DNA of 64,000 nt, taken from the NCBI GenBank assembly GCA_047967505.1, contig CM106538.1; one strand, given 5' to 3'. Below are positions 46,527 to 57,960 of the stretch, one piece after another (position 1 is the stretch's first letter; each line of letters starts with the position of its first letter). Under the pieces are notes generated by a model. It worked only from the letters and a program-made list of their open reading frames with translations, was not told the origin of the DNA and did not search any database. The DNA is from Dipteris shenzhenensis (lineage: Eukaryota; Polypodiophyta; Polypodiopsida; Gleicheniales). The position numbers were made by a program, and so were the translations under genes.

Positions 46527-47217
46527 CTACTCATCCAAATTGTTGTCCTCGTCCTCGTCGTCATCATGGTCGTGCTGGCCTGATCCTTGGCCCTCGTGAG
46601 CTATGCCTGATCCCTGGCCCTCGTCAAAGCTGTGTAAGCCAAATCCCTTGTTATCACCACTGACCTCCACTAATGGGACATTCAAGCTTGCACCTTAAGA
46701 GTGAAACCATATTAATTGGAGACTATATTGAAACTTAAAGAATAAAATAATTTAAAAAATGAGATTACAAGTAGGAGTAGACTTATACCGTGTGAGCAAC
46801 CACCTCAGCCCAATCAAATGTTCCTCCCATGGCCTCTATCTCAATAAACCACGGCTTTGTTCCTATGCAAAATGCGCATCTCGCCTCCTTAGTTTGTTGT
46901 GGGCCCAATTTATGAGAGTTAGATAAAGTGCATGCAATATGTAATAAAGCAAATAGAACAATAAATTAAATGAGAAGTATACTTATCACGATTGCCTCAA
47001 ACGCCAACCGTCTGCCTGCACCAAAGTGCGAAGTACCTACGGAGTCTAGCCGTCTACTCGTAGCCCTCCTCTGACTCTCAATCTTTTCAGGATGGTCCCT
47101 GTACTTCTTCTTGAAAAACTTCAAGTCAACTTTGTCTGTCCAAGCCTTCCCCTTTGTGATCGAAGTATGCAAGGTTGACCTACGATGCTTCAAGACCCCA
47201 CCCATGCACTCTCGCAT
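46527..47217 (-). pseudogene. TNPA-like CACTA protein remnant
   Basis: The 5' exon (from 47217) reads KFFKKKYRDHPEKIESQRRA and DSVGTSHFGAGRRLAFEA, comparable with HVEARRIQMEEYGSAHFGAG of the copies at 5293 and 9444. A second exon (about 46890-46795) reads GTKPWFIEIEAMGGTFDW and ends at a GTATAAG donor. The last exon (46694-46527) starts after an AG and ends in an acidic tail HDHDDDEDEDNNLDE, like the acidic tails of the other copies. The N-terminal part is missing. Confidence 0.5.
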
Positions 47218-47240
47218 GTAATCCTCATTGAACTCCCAAT

Positions 47241-48010
47241 TTGGGGGGTTAGGGTATTAGTGGGACATGTTAAGAGTTGGGTAAGGCCTTCTCTAGCTTA
47301 TGTGCTCGTGTGCAATATTTGCAAAAGAGCTATAGATTATGATTGCCCATAAGCTTATGATCAAATGCCATTAGAAGAGGAAAATTATAGAGCCATTATT
47401 AGTAATTCATTGTCTAACTTGATGTAAGATGTCACAAAGAATGCTAGAAATTTGCTCTAAGGAGAAAGTTCAAATGTTGATTGTAGGAATTTTGTGGATT
47501 TGAGATGCTTGGAGATGAGACAAGTTGGGTCCAATGCTTCAGACTCTAGCTAGGCCTAGGAACGATCAATTTATGTAGCGAAACTTTTCCTGTTATAAAG
47601 GGAAAAGCCTAGGTTTCTCCCTAAGAACAAAATACTCACTAGATCTTCTCTTAATAGATTTCTTAGCCATCGTATGTTATAATATTTCAAGCTGTCAAAA
47701 TTGGCAAACTATGCCTGATTAGGCTACTTTTTGGTGCCCACCCAATTGTGACCAATGCTGGCAAGAAAATTTTATCCCAACTAATCAAAATAAAGACACT
47801 CTCCAAGCGATTCTGCATTGTAGAATTTGTATACATATGCCAAATTTTATACTAAACTACTCAAAATCTAAACTCGTGTTCTAAACATGGGGAGAAATGT
47901 GAGCTAGTTTTTGTCAATTTCAGCCGATATAAAATACACTAAAGGGTGATCTTTTTCTAGCTTCCCCTTTGTTTTTCACCTAATTAATTATCCATGGATT
48001 TGATGGATTT
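47241..48010. other. No gene seen
   Basis: AT-rich DNA without recognised coding. Confidence 0.5.
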
Positions 48011-48144
48011 ATGACGGAGCTAATAGCATTAATTGAATGGAATGCCTACCTACCAATGCTTTGTGTGGACATGAAACTGCAGGTAAATTCTACATTGTCA
48101 TGGTCCGCGGTCGACTGGAAGAAAATATCCACCGTTAGATTTTT

Positions 48145-48740
48145 GTGCCGACCTTTGCAGAAGATTGCATCAATAAGGCTGCATATCAATGTGAGCCTGC
48201 AGGTCGCTACTATCGATGCTACACGAAGTGTGGAATGCTAATGTGTTGGAATATAAAGGTTAAGATCGACGTCTTGCAAACCTTGGACACTCGTAAAAGG
48301 CTCGAGGTAGAAAAACAAGGCTCGCGTGCTACCTTTTACTCACTGACAAGGTTAGCTAAAGAGCCATTTTCAAAGCCTTGGTAGTAAGAGAATGTTCCAA
48401 CACAAGAGCAATTCTATTTTAAAATAATTACATTTTCGCGCCCAAGGAAAAAAAAAGAGATTTTTAACTAGACTAATAACGTTTCTCCAACAAGATTTAT
48501 AAACAACTTTCCCATTTGCAGGTTGAAATCATCAGCTGGCCCTGTGCGATGCGAAAGCTGTGGCTATGGCTGTGGATTTCCAAAGCTTCGGACCTTTCAC
48601 CGATCACCCATTTTATTTCTCTCCTTCGCTTACACGTTCTTTGGACTGCACTTTACTTCGACTGTGACATCCTGCACGTCAGCGCTCATCAATCAAGAGC
48701 CGTTTAACACCCACCATACCTGCGGCGACGCCCTTTGATT
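48145..48740 (+). other. Two Cys-rich open frames of unknown nature
   Basis: The 48145-48384 frame includes DCINKAAYQCEPAGRYYRCY and TKCGMLMCW. The 48523-48738 frame includes GPVRCESCGYGCGFPKL after a TTGCAG acceptor-like site. The sequence is less repetitive and a little richer in GC than its surroundings. No signal peptide or full cysteine framework can be assembled, so this could be a decayed small-peptide gene or chance. Confidence 0.2.
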
Positions 48741-48759
48741 TGCTTGGGCGGCCCGCGAT

Positions 48760-49844
48760 CAGAGATTCAAAGCAAGCCATTGCGCCGCAACACTGATTGA
48801 TTTGATGAAAGCTGAGCCTCGAATCTTAAACGACTTTCCAAAAGGCAAATTGTCAATATGCATTTTGCACCCATGCAAATTGCCTCAGAAATTCAATCAT
48901 AGTCGTGGCTAATGTGATGCAGCTTGAGTAACTACATCCACACGTTCATTAAAAATTGCAAAAATTGCTGAACTTTACGGCGGTGGAGGAAATGTGTCAT
49001 GCTAAATATAATATAAGTAGACAAGCAATGGTCAAGAAAACAAATTTTAGAAGTAAAGAATGCACAAGTTTCATTTTGAAACGGTTGTCATCAAAAAGTT
49101 TATTCATCTACAACATCAACCCAAGTCAAATGAACATGCCCACGAGTATGATGGGATGTATAGAGCATCTCTCTAAACATGATGTGGCAATGAGCCATTA
49201 AGAATGTATCGGCCTCAAAATCACTTAAAATTCATGATCTCATGCTAAGGATTAACACCACCATTTCGGTTACTCAAAATACGTATTTTTAAATTCTCCC
49301 AACTTCATATCTAGACATGTGTTTTGACATGATGGATTCCTAAAGCTTTGACCACTTTGTGCACCTAACACAAATTTGGCACATACTTTGTTGAATGAGA
49401 AATACTCATTATGTTATTGACATTAGTATAAAATAGATTTGCATACCTAACCACACTTACATGCTTGGATGTCCATGTTCAATTTGTTATCAACCACCTC
49501 TCAACATGATTATTAGATGCAGGAGTCTCTCTAGCCATAAAATTATCTCTTTTCAAACATGTAATTAAAGTAACTCTCATATCACTTGTTTTAAAATTTC
49601 TTTCTCAAATGTGTTTGGGTGCACTTAAAAGTTTTTAGGAGCTAAAATGTTGATTAGATCTCTACTAGAACTACTAACTTTTGGAGACAAGGTTGTATCC
49701 TCGTTGATATATTAATGTTATCATTATCTGACGACACTGTAGTATAATAAACCAATATTTTCTTTTCATAAAAGAATAACATGAATTATAGCTATACATG
49801 CATCTATGTCATGCACATGTCACATGGATAACAACCCTACCACT

Positions 49845-49845
<1 letters not shown>
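48760..49845. other. No gene seen
   Basis: AT-rich DNA with short unsupported frames. Confidence 0.5.
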
Positions 49846-49846
<1 letters not shown>

Positions 49847-49918
<72 letters not shown>

Positions 49919-50135
49919 TGTCTGTGTGTCTGTCTATCTCTCTCTCTCTCTCCATCCATATATATAAATATAAATATAAAATTATCAATCTTGATCCCTA
50001 TATAAATACAAAAATATATAAATATAAATAAATAAATGTATGTATGTATGTATGTATGTATACATTGATCTTGATCTCTACCACTATCTCTTCTTATTCT
50101 TCTTATTCTTCTTCTTCTCCTTCTTCTTCTTCTTC
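49847..50135. repeat. Microsatellite cluster: (TC)34, ATAA-type, (TATG)n, TTC-rich
   Basis: An uninterrupted TC run of 68 bp (49847-49914) is followed by AT-rich repeats, TATG units (50037-50062) and CTT-rich sequence (50095-50135). Confidence 0.9.
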
Positions 50136-50401
50136 TTTACCAACCTTTCTTTAAAGGGGAATAATATCAATAGTTTAAAATGTCACAAAAAGGACCCAAA
50201 TATACATACTTGGAGATCTTATATAACATTCAAAACATGGTAGCAACAATAAAAACTCTAAATTTTTGTATTTAAAAAAAAGTTAAAGAATAGGGACTTG
50301 TGGAAACACATCAAAGTGTTTTAGGCATTCCAAACTATGTAAATACTAAGGTGTCTTATACCTAAGGGGGTGTACTATATAGACTATATGTGTGTACACA
50401 C

Positions 50402-50451
50402 ACACACACACACACTACACCCCTTCTAAGGGGTGTAGTGTGTGTGTGTGT
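50402..50451. repeat. Perfect 24-bp-arm palindrome on CA/TG repeats
   Basis: 50402-50425 pairs exactly with 50428-50451 around a 2-base centre. The inner arms (CTACACCCCTT / AAGGGGTGTAG) are unique sequence, and the outer arms are CA and TG runs. Confidence 0.9.
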
Positions 50452-50539
50452 ATTTGTATATATATATCTATTATAAATACATAAGTATAAATATAAATGC
50501 ACAAAAAAATAAACAAATAAATAGATATAATGTGTGTGC

Positions 50540-50575
50540 ATGCATGCGCACGTGTGTGTGTGTGTGTGTACGTGT
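50540..50575. repeat. TG-rich microsatellite
   Basis: GTGTGTG runs with CATGCATGC interruptions. Confidence 0.8.
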
Positions 50576-50699
50576 ATGCAACCATGCACTTGCATGCACT
50601 GCATGTTTGCACATATGTATGTACAATGTGTGCATCCATGCGTGCTTGTTGTGTATGGGTGTTTTGGCTATCTTGACACCACTACACCTCAACATGATT

Positions 50700-51910
50700 T
50701 GAGATGATTCTTAAAATGTATACATGTGGACTTGGTCATGCAATCACCTAGTCCACATAGGAATGGATAGAGCCTCCTAACTCCACATAGTAGTTGATAG
50801 AGCACACCCCAACTCGATGCAATAGCTAAGCACTTAAGGTGGTTGGTAACGATCATTTTCCCTCTTAATAAGTACTCAGGCCCGTCTACGACAGGTTTGT
50901 TTAGAATTTTAAATGCTTCAAGTATGGAATCCAAACCTTTGATATGGCAATGCTTGTATTTTATCTTTTATTGTGGCCAAGTAATTTGGCTTTTAAATGG
51001 CATAGTTGTGTATGAAGAATTGATGATATGCCTATTTTAATACTTCCATGTATTGAGCTACCATTCTGACATGTGTGGAGACTCTAACTTGCACTCTCAC
51101 ATCTTTTTTTGAGTGCTTTTTCTCACTATTCTTTTGCCTGTAGTCACATCGTGCCTCATTGACCACACCTCAATTGGCTCAGCGAGATGAACAATTGTCA
51201 TTTACTATGCATGCTCTGTCTCGACTCTGTCTCCTGTGCTCTACTATGTCAGCTTCCATGCCTGCCTCAACTTTTAAAATTTGCACAATTGAGGTTCTAC
51301 TATGTTAGACTAGTTTTGTGTGCTATACAATTGGCTCTGGTCCCAAATGTGCATTTTGAGGCTGTGTGGATATCCTATTGTTTGTATCTTCTAATACGAC
51401 AATTTGAAGATGTGGATTGGCTTGATTAGAGAGATACGGCACATCAATCTTCTATATTGGATGAAGCTAATTTGCATTGTTGTATTAAAACCACCAAACT
51501 CCAACCTCTTTTACTTCACAAAACATAGTGGTTACTTGTCCTCTCGATTTGCATTTAGTACTTCACTAAAAGCATGGTAGTCTTTGTAGCCCATTCTACT
51601 TGGCATATTATCAAGGATTTCTCTGAGGCATCGTAACAATTTGGTGACTCTCTTTCAACACTTACACTTGATGCAAACCGATTTGAATCACATAATACAT
51701 CCCCCAAAAGTCACACATCCATAATGTTTTTGAAGAAAAAACCACTACTCTCAACTTGAACAAATACAAATATATAGACCACAAAACTTGAAATGTTCAA
51801 TGTCAATCATCTGCCAACTTCCAATGTTTGTACTAAAGAAACAAGTGTATGGAAAAATAAGGTGCAAACGAAATGTATAAGGGGGGGAAAGCATCATGAA
51901 TGTTTTTAAA
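50700..51910. other. No gene seen
   Basis: No recognised coding or repeat structure. Confidence 0.5.
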
Positions 51911-51913
51911 GAA

Positions 51914-52195
51914 GGTATATTTATATATTAATATAAAATAATGGCAAAAGTTTATAGAGGTATTTTTTTTAAGTTTCACAATATTGATAGCATACAACAC
52001 AATTTTGTATATTTTCTTTTGAATTTTGAAGTAAAATATGTAAATCTTGCCGAAACTTCAAGATTATTCACATAAAAGTTTTGAATCTTGGTGGGCGAAT
52101 GTTTCAAACATTTATTTTTATTAGGGCATACAAACTTTCGACAAAAATATAAAAGTTTCGTTTCTTAAAGAAAACTAACATGAAAAAATATAAAA
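51914..52195 (+). repeat. Dispersed repeat, copy 2
   Basis: Partner of 19728-19993. Near its end a short internal duplication (AAAATATAAAAGTTTCG twice, about 52145-52205) is specific to this copy. Confidence 0.7.
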
Positions 52196-52459
52196 GTTTC
52201 GCTTCTTAACGAAACTGGCATGTTTGCGGAAGAATGGGTCCTTTCCCCATTTGCTTTTCACCATCCAGCTGAACATCCTCGAATTTCTCACTGCAAATCA
52301 TCCTCTTGAATTCCTCACCACAAATTAGTTCAATAACTTGGAAGGCTAAAGAATGCATTGATAATTCCAAGGAGCATACTTTGGAGAAAGTATGCATAAG
52401 GTAGAGGTTTCCTATTGGTTCAATAACAATACTGTAGGTTCGAGCAACCAAGTTCTAGA

Positions 52460-53735
52460 CTCTAAACTGCTTAGATTGTAGCCATCAGTACTTGCAATGC
52501 CTTCCTGCTTCTTCACACTGCCCTTTTTCAGCTTGTGCATCTTTGCTGCTTGAATTACTTGAATTCCATACCCACCTCATAATAAAGCCTTACGGAGACT
52601 CTCCCTCCCTCTCACAATCATGGAGAGCTGCTACTAACATGATTCTATAGACTATAATGCTATTGGAACCAAAGAAAAAGCCATAAGGGGCAAATGTAGC
52701 CAAAAAGGCCACAATTGTAGGTCTACCGACACCGAGGTTTATTTTGATAGAACTTTGCATCCATATACACTTTCATATGCCCAATGTAGCCTTTTGGCTT
52801 CAAACAGGTCTCAAGCTAAGGCATCCAGAGAGGAAAATGATAGGTGAGATTGAGACCCTGAGACAACTGTAGCCACAATTGGAGACGGATTTTTCATGAG
52901 TATTTAACACTTATTATCACCATCTCATTCTTTTTCATGCATTCGCATGATCTCTAAGGCGGAACTCTTGTGTCCTCGTAGGGACTCAAAATTCCCTCAA
53001 TGTGTTTGCAAGATCTCTTGGGTCCTTTGTTTTGTAAACAATTTCTCTTCCTATATGCTGCCATGATTTGCAGGCAAGCGAGTGGTCGTCATGATCGTAG
53101 GCATGTTTTTCCAATCACTGCCACTAGATTCTACTTCCTAGAAGTGTCGATCGAATGCACTAACAGATAAGGACAAACTTTTCCATGCCATCTTTTCTCC
53201 GACTTTCTTTGTCTGTAATGAAGGAGATGAGCCTTCAAAAGGGGCGGAATCTGCTCCTCCTTACATCCACCCGCATGCTAGACTCAACGTCATGCCTGCT
53301 GCTTTCCTGCATTTTAAAAAAAAAAATGGAATCAGATACTAAAGGTCCATAATAACACCAATTTCAGAAGTTGGACGGCTAAAGCTCAGTCAATGACTAA
53401 CATGAAAGATTTCTGCATTACAGCTTATGCAATGCCCAAAAATCAGATCCATGCTTTCTCACACATCTTTGAAAATCAAAAGATTGCCATATGCAAGAGC
53501 CTCAATTGACCTATCCCTTTTGGCATGTCATTGATAGTTCCCTTGTTCAAGGTAGCTTGCGATGCGAGATTAAAGCTGATGCTTGCACAATGACTATGGA
53601 GCAACAAAAACTATGCCCAAGAAAAGGATGAAGAGTTTTACATTTGTAGCAAGTCAGCAAAGTGACGCACTGGCTGAAGCTTGGGCATTCCACACGGCCA
53701 AGCAAAGCATTTCCACTCTCGGGAGGGGAGAACCA
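52460..53735. other. No gene seen
   Basis: Unassigned sequence. The minus-strand downstream part of the gene fragment at 53740-54320 could extend here, but no exon is convincing. Confidence 0.4.
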
Positions 53736-53739
53736 CTGG

Positions 53740-54320
53740 TCGATGGAGAAGGCAAAGAATAAAGAAAAGATGGGCATGGAAGGAAAAGGGAAGCAAGACA
53801 ATATTTTGCAAGCTCTGTATATGCACCATTTGAAGCTTCGTCGATCATCAACCTTCGTGTTGATTATATGTTGCTTGCTTGATTACGTGCTCAGATTGTT
53901 CATTTCGTGCCTCCCTGTGTTTCTTGGACTCACTTACCTTGAGATCTGTCCACTCTCCATCAACGCTACAATCTCCTCAATGTTGGCACTGATCATCACA
54001 CATCCAGACACATGTTATCCACCCATAATGCGAAACGGCTTCCTAATTATTGCACCGCAGATGGAAAATTCAATGATCTTTTGGACGTCGACGCCAGCTC
54101 TGAAGGAATTTTCTTTGACCATAACATGTGCCCAAGCTCGCCTCAACCTCATGGTCAACAAGTGCTCTTGGTTGATTCTCTCACTTTCGTCAATCCGCAA
54201 TGCTGGATTTGCTGTGTATATGCAGCTGCACAAGATGTTGCATTGCTCTTCGTTTTGGTCCAATGCGCATTTTCCAATCGTATCAACAATTGGACTACAT
54301 TGCCCTTCATTTTCCATTCA
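53740..54320 (-). pseudogene. Unidentified gene fragment with an intron (copy 1)
   Basis: The minus strand reads NPALRIDESERINQEHLLTM, RLRRAWAHVMVKENSFRAGV and QKIIEFSICGAIIRKPFRIM (54290-54020). After one in-frame TAA comes MISANIEEIVALMESGQISR, ending at a GTAAGTGAG donor at about 53935. The intron continues to about 53740. Regular amphipathic, non-repetitive composition suggests a real protein gene origin, but I do not recognise it. The plus-strand open frame over the same bases is judged a shadow. Confidence 0.35.
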
Positions 54321-54424
54321 TGATCCAATGCATATTATTTGCATTTGGCTTTCCATCATTAGGAGAAGGGATGCAACATCAGGGGAGCGAGACTTCGAGA
54401 TAGAGTTGAACATGCAATGAAACG

Positions 54425-55215
54425 GTTGAAAGTTGAACCGCGGCATCCAACATAGGAGAAGAGCTACATGAAGGACATGTGGCTAGCCCTTTGATCAACA
54501 CCTGATTCCCTAAAATAAGGAATATAAGATGAGAGTTACTAGGCCAAGATTAGCATCAATGAAGTAGACTAGGTACTTCATGAAAATCCTTCGGATCATC
54601 AATGAGGAGATTGAAGAATGGAGAAGAAGTTGGATGATGGAGAAGAGACATGATTTGTGTGCCATTAGGTTGACCCCTTAATCCAATGTATCATATTATC
54701 TATGTTTTACAGACTATTGGATGATCTAAAATTACATCTATACCATCCAAAGAAGCAAATTGCATCGATACAATCCAAAGAAGCAAAATACGCATACTAA
54801 GAAAATTTATAATTATACTCATGGGCTGTAAAGCCTTTGACTTCGCTTAGTACATATTCCTACTTGATTTCCCCCTATGTTTAAGAAGTTTACTCATTCC
54901 TTAAGCAGGACCTTATGCGGCCATTTTTGATTTTGAATGTCCCCCAATGCTATCATCTTAATACTTTCCTACTATAATGTGTTGTTGTATATTGGAAACA
55001 AGAACAACTACTTTGATATAATGTGTAGTTATATATTGTAATATAGCTCCTTATTGAACCATGCTCATTGAATGGTTGCATCAAGTATATGCCATCATTA
55101 GTCATGTTAATCCTTGTGATGATTCTATTCATGTTGTTTCTCTCAAAAATGTATGTAGCAATTTTGATCAACCATTATTGGGGGTGAATTGTGAGATTGA
55201 TATTTTGGATGTGGA
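54425..55215. other. No gene seen
   Basis: AT-rich separator between the two copies of the gene-fragment intron. Confidence 0.5.
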
Positions 55216-55219
55216 TGGA

Positions 55220-55485
55220 GAAGGAAAAGAATCAAGAAAAGATGGGCATGGAAGGAAAAGGGAAGCAAGACAATATTTTGCAGCTTGTGTATATGCACCA
55301 TTTGAAGCTTCGTCGATCACCATTACCTTCATGTTGATTATATGTTGATTGCTTGATTACGCGCTCAGATTGTTCATTTCATGGATCATCACTTGGGTTG
55401 GTATACACTCCTTGTGTTTCTTGGACTCACTCACCTTGAGATCTGTCCCCTCTCCATCAACGCCACAATCTCCTCCCTAGGATCC
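55220..55485 (-). repeat. Second copy of the gene-fragment intron and exon end
   Basis: About 260 bp similar to 53740-53976 in the same orientation, including the exon end EEIVALMERGQISR (minus) with a GTGAGTGAG donor. Similarity stops at CTCCCTAGG near 55485, where gypsy-like coding begins. Confidence 0.7.
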
Positions 55486-57960
55486 CTTAAGGTAGAGGAA
55501 ACCCATCTAGCCACATCTAAGGCCCCATCAGAAGCTAAATATCCACAAAAAGACAAGCCCCCAAAGGCCAAAAATCCCAAGACTTCTTCTAAGGAGAAGC
55601 AACCTGCCCCAAGAGCCTGGAGGACGACAAAGAAGAGGAGGCTGATTTACATCAGGTCCCCAAGCATTTTAAAGCTTATACGGTCCAAGACTATGTTGGC
55701 ACAAAATACTTCTTGAGCAAGCTAAAAGGATGGCGGAGGAAGGGAAGCAACATGGGTATGATGGTCTGGCTAAGGTCAAGGAAGTGGACCTTGCATTAGA
55801 AGGCGAAGACCTTAAACTAGTCTACATACAGATGACCTCACCACCAAGCAAGAAGAGGCCCTGATTTCCCTCTTGCATGAGTATCAAGATTGTGTTACTT
55901 GAAAGTAGATTGATATGAGTGGGATGCCACCCGAGGTCATACACCATACCACTATGATGGGATGATATTAGAGCGATGGATCCAAAATATACGATGATTG
56001 TAAGGAAATTAATAAAAAAGCTAACCGAAGCAGGAGTTCATCTATGAGATCAAGCATACGTGTCCCCCATCGTCATAGTTTTAAAAGAGAAAAATAAGAT
56101 TCAAGAATGCACAAATCTAAAAAGGTAAATGCCGTGACTCAAAAGGACCACTACCCACTGCCCTTTATGGAGCATGTGCTAGAAAGAGTCACCAAAAAAG
56201 AGCTTATAGCTTCCTAGATGGATTCTTTGGATACAATCAAGTATCCATAGCACCAAAGTATCCACACAAAACTGCATTTGGAGTGGGGAGTATATGCTTT
56301 CAAGGTGATGCTCTTTGGGCTCACCAATGCTCCCACAACATTCCAAAGACTAATGGTCATGGCTTTTAAAGAATATCTGAGGGATTTTGTAGACGTATTT
56401 CGAGATGATTTGTGTAATCATTAGAGCTACCACCCCCCACTAATGCAAAGGGTGCATAGAGAGTTACTAGGCATATGGGCTATTATCATAGATTTATCTA
56501 CATTTATGCCAAAATTGCTTGCCCTTTGTATAAGCTATTGATCGTTTTGAGATTGTTTTCCATTGGATGAAGGATTACCAAACCTCCTATGAAACTCTTA
56601 TACTCGTTGTGGCTTTAGGCCCAATCTTGCGAGCACCAAATTGGGATTTGATATTCCTTGTTCATATTGATGCTTCTAAGTTTGTGATAGGGTGCGTGAT
56701 GGCATAACTAGACGAGTATAATTTATATTGTCTGATATATTTTGCGAGTTTCCAACTTAATGATGCAGAGATGAACTATACAATGACAGAGAGGGAAGCC
56801 CTTGCAATACTTTATGCTATAAAGAAGTTTAGACAATACTTGTTAGTGAACAAGTTAGTGTTGTTTGTAGACCACCAAGACCTTCTGTATCTAGTTAATA
56901 AACCCTCCATGATTGGATGCATCATGTGGTGGATGCTTACTCTTCTAGAGTTTGATTTCACCATTGCTGTAAAAAAGGGATGCACCAATTTTTATGGCTG
57001 ACTACATGTCCCAAATTCCAAACGGAGAATTGGCAATGGGAGTGGACATGTCGACTGTCCAAACACCTCGTTATTTCTTGTGGATCTAATTATAAAATGG
57101 GCTTAGAAGATTGGACATTTCCTCAGGGGGGTCACTATGTATAAACCCTCTATATCACGTGCGTTCAAGGCCTATATTTAAAATCCCTTATCTATAAATT
57201 TTTTCATTAATAAAATGTACCCCTTTTCTATACAAATCTGTAAATTTTTTCCAAAACTATTTTAAATAGTCCCTTATGTATATTTATTTCTGTAAATTTT
57301 AGAAATAAAAAATATCCTTCTGTTGAACTCACGTGATAGGGTTACATATGATGAGTGACCCCCCCGAGGACATTTCTTGGCCGATGGGTTCCCACAAGAC
57401 AAGGCCTAGAATAAGGATAGGGCCAGAAAACTCATTAAGGATGCGGCACCATACCAACAGATAGCCGGTGAATTCTATCACATGGGTAAGGACGAGATAA
57501 TGTGCCACTACATCCGTGAGAATGATTTTGTACAGCTTTGGACAAAACCCATTTGGGCATCACAAGGGGTAATTTTGCAGGAGAGCTTGTGGACCACAAG
57601 GTACTGTGAGCAGGATTATGGTGGTCCACTCTCTTTATGGATGCCACATAATTTGTTAAATGTTGCAACCTCTGCCAATGAGCCTCCATGCCCAACGAAT
57701 AGGATTATATGCCCCTTATAGGGGTACTTACAGATCAACATTCAAAAAATGGGGTATCAATCTTATAGGACCAATCAGTCCAGCAGCTAAGGGACACAAG
57801 CCCTATATATTATTGTGGCCATAGATTATTTTACGAAGTGGGCAGAGGCCAAGGCCAATAGGAAGGCTAATGCAAGAATGACCGCTAAGTTCCTGTATGA
57901 TAACGAACAGAGCACAACACATACTCGAATGTATGCAAAAGTTTGATTTGAATATCCTCC
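55486..57960 (+). pseudogene. Ty3-gypsy pol remnant (RT, RNase H, integrase)
   Basis: A decayed LTR-retrotransposon polyprotein in several frames. A Lys/Pro-rich linker (55486-55715) comes first. RT pieces include KDHYPLPFMEHVLERV, then [20 protein letters not shown] and FRDDLCNH (the Y/F-x-DD region, near 56400). RNase H is the clear frame at 56771-57001: TEREALAILYAIKKFRQYLL and DHQDLLYLVNKPS. The integrase zinc-finger region follows (ARKLIKDAAPYQQIAGEFYH, then HNL...C-x2-C-like remains, about 57420-57700), and a trace of the core (LIGPISPAAKG). Many stops, plus a MITE insertion at 57122. Non-functional. Confidence 0.8.
57122..57368. mobile_element. Complete 247-bp MITE with 8-bp target duplication
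   Basis: Ends CTCAGGGGGGTCACT and (inverted) CTCGGGGGGGTCACT; the inverted similarity extends through TATCACGTG about 45 bp in. GACATTTC is duplicated exactly at 57114-57121 and 57369-57376. The interior is AT-rich and non-coding. An 8-bp duplication fits hAT-mobilised MITEs. It sits inside the gypsy remnant, whose frame continues across it. Confidence 0.88.

Larger units (their letters stand above)
46031..47240. mobile_element. CACTA-type element fragment, left terminus plus TNPA-like remnant
   Basis: CACTACAAGGCATAGGACATT at 46031 is a canonical CACTA terminus. GCTATATAGCGAC palindromes follow (46150-46215), then a perfect hairpin (46231-46290). The minus strand carries a TNPA-like gene whose 3' end faces this terminus. 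No right end was found before 47240. Confidence 0.6.

Noticed and set aside
53662-54420. 252-codon plus-strand open frame
   Set aside because: The minus strand of the same bases has a far more protein-like frame that ends at a consensus splice donor duplicated at 55430; the plus frame is a hydrophobic shadow.
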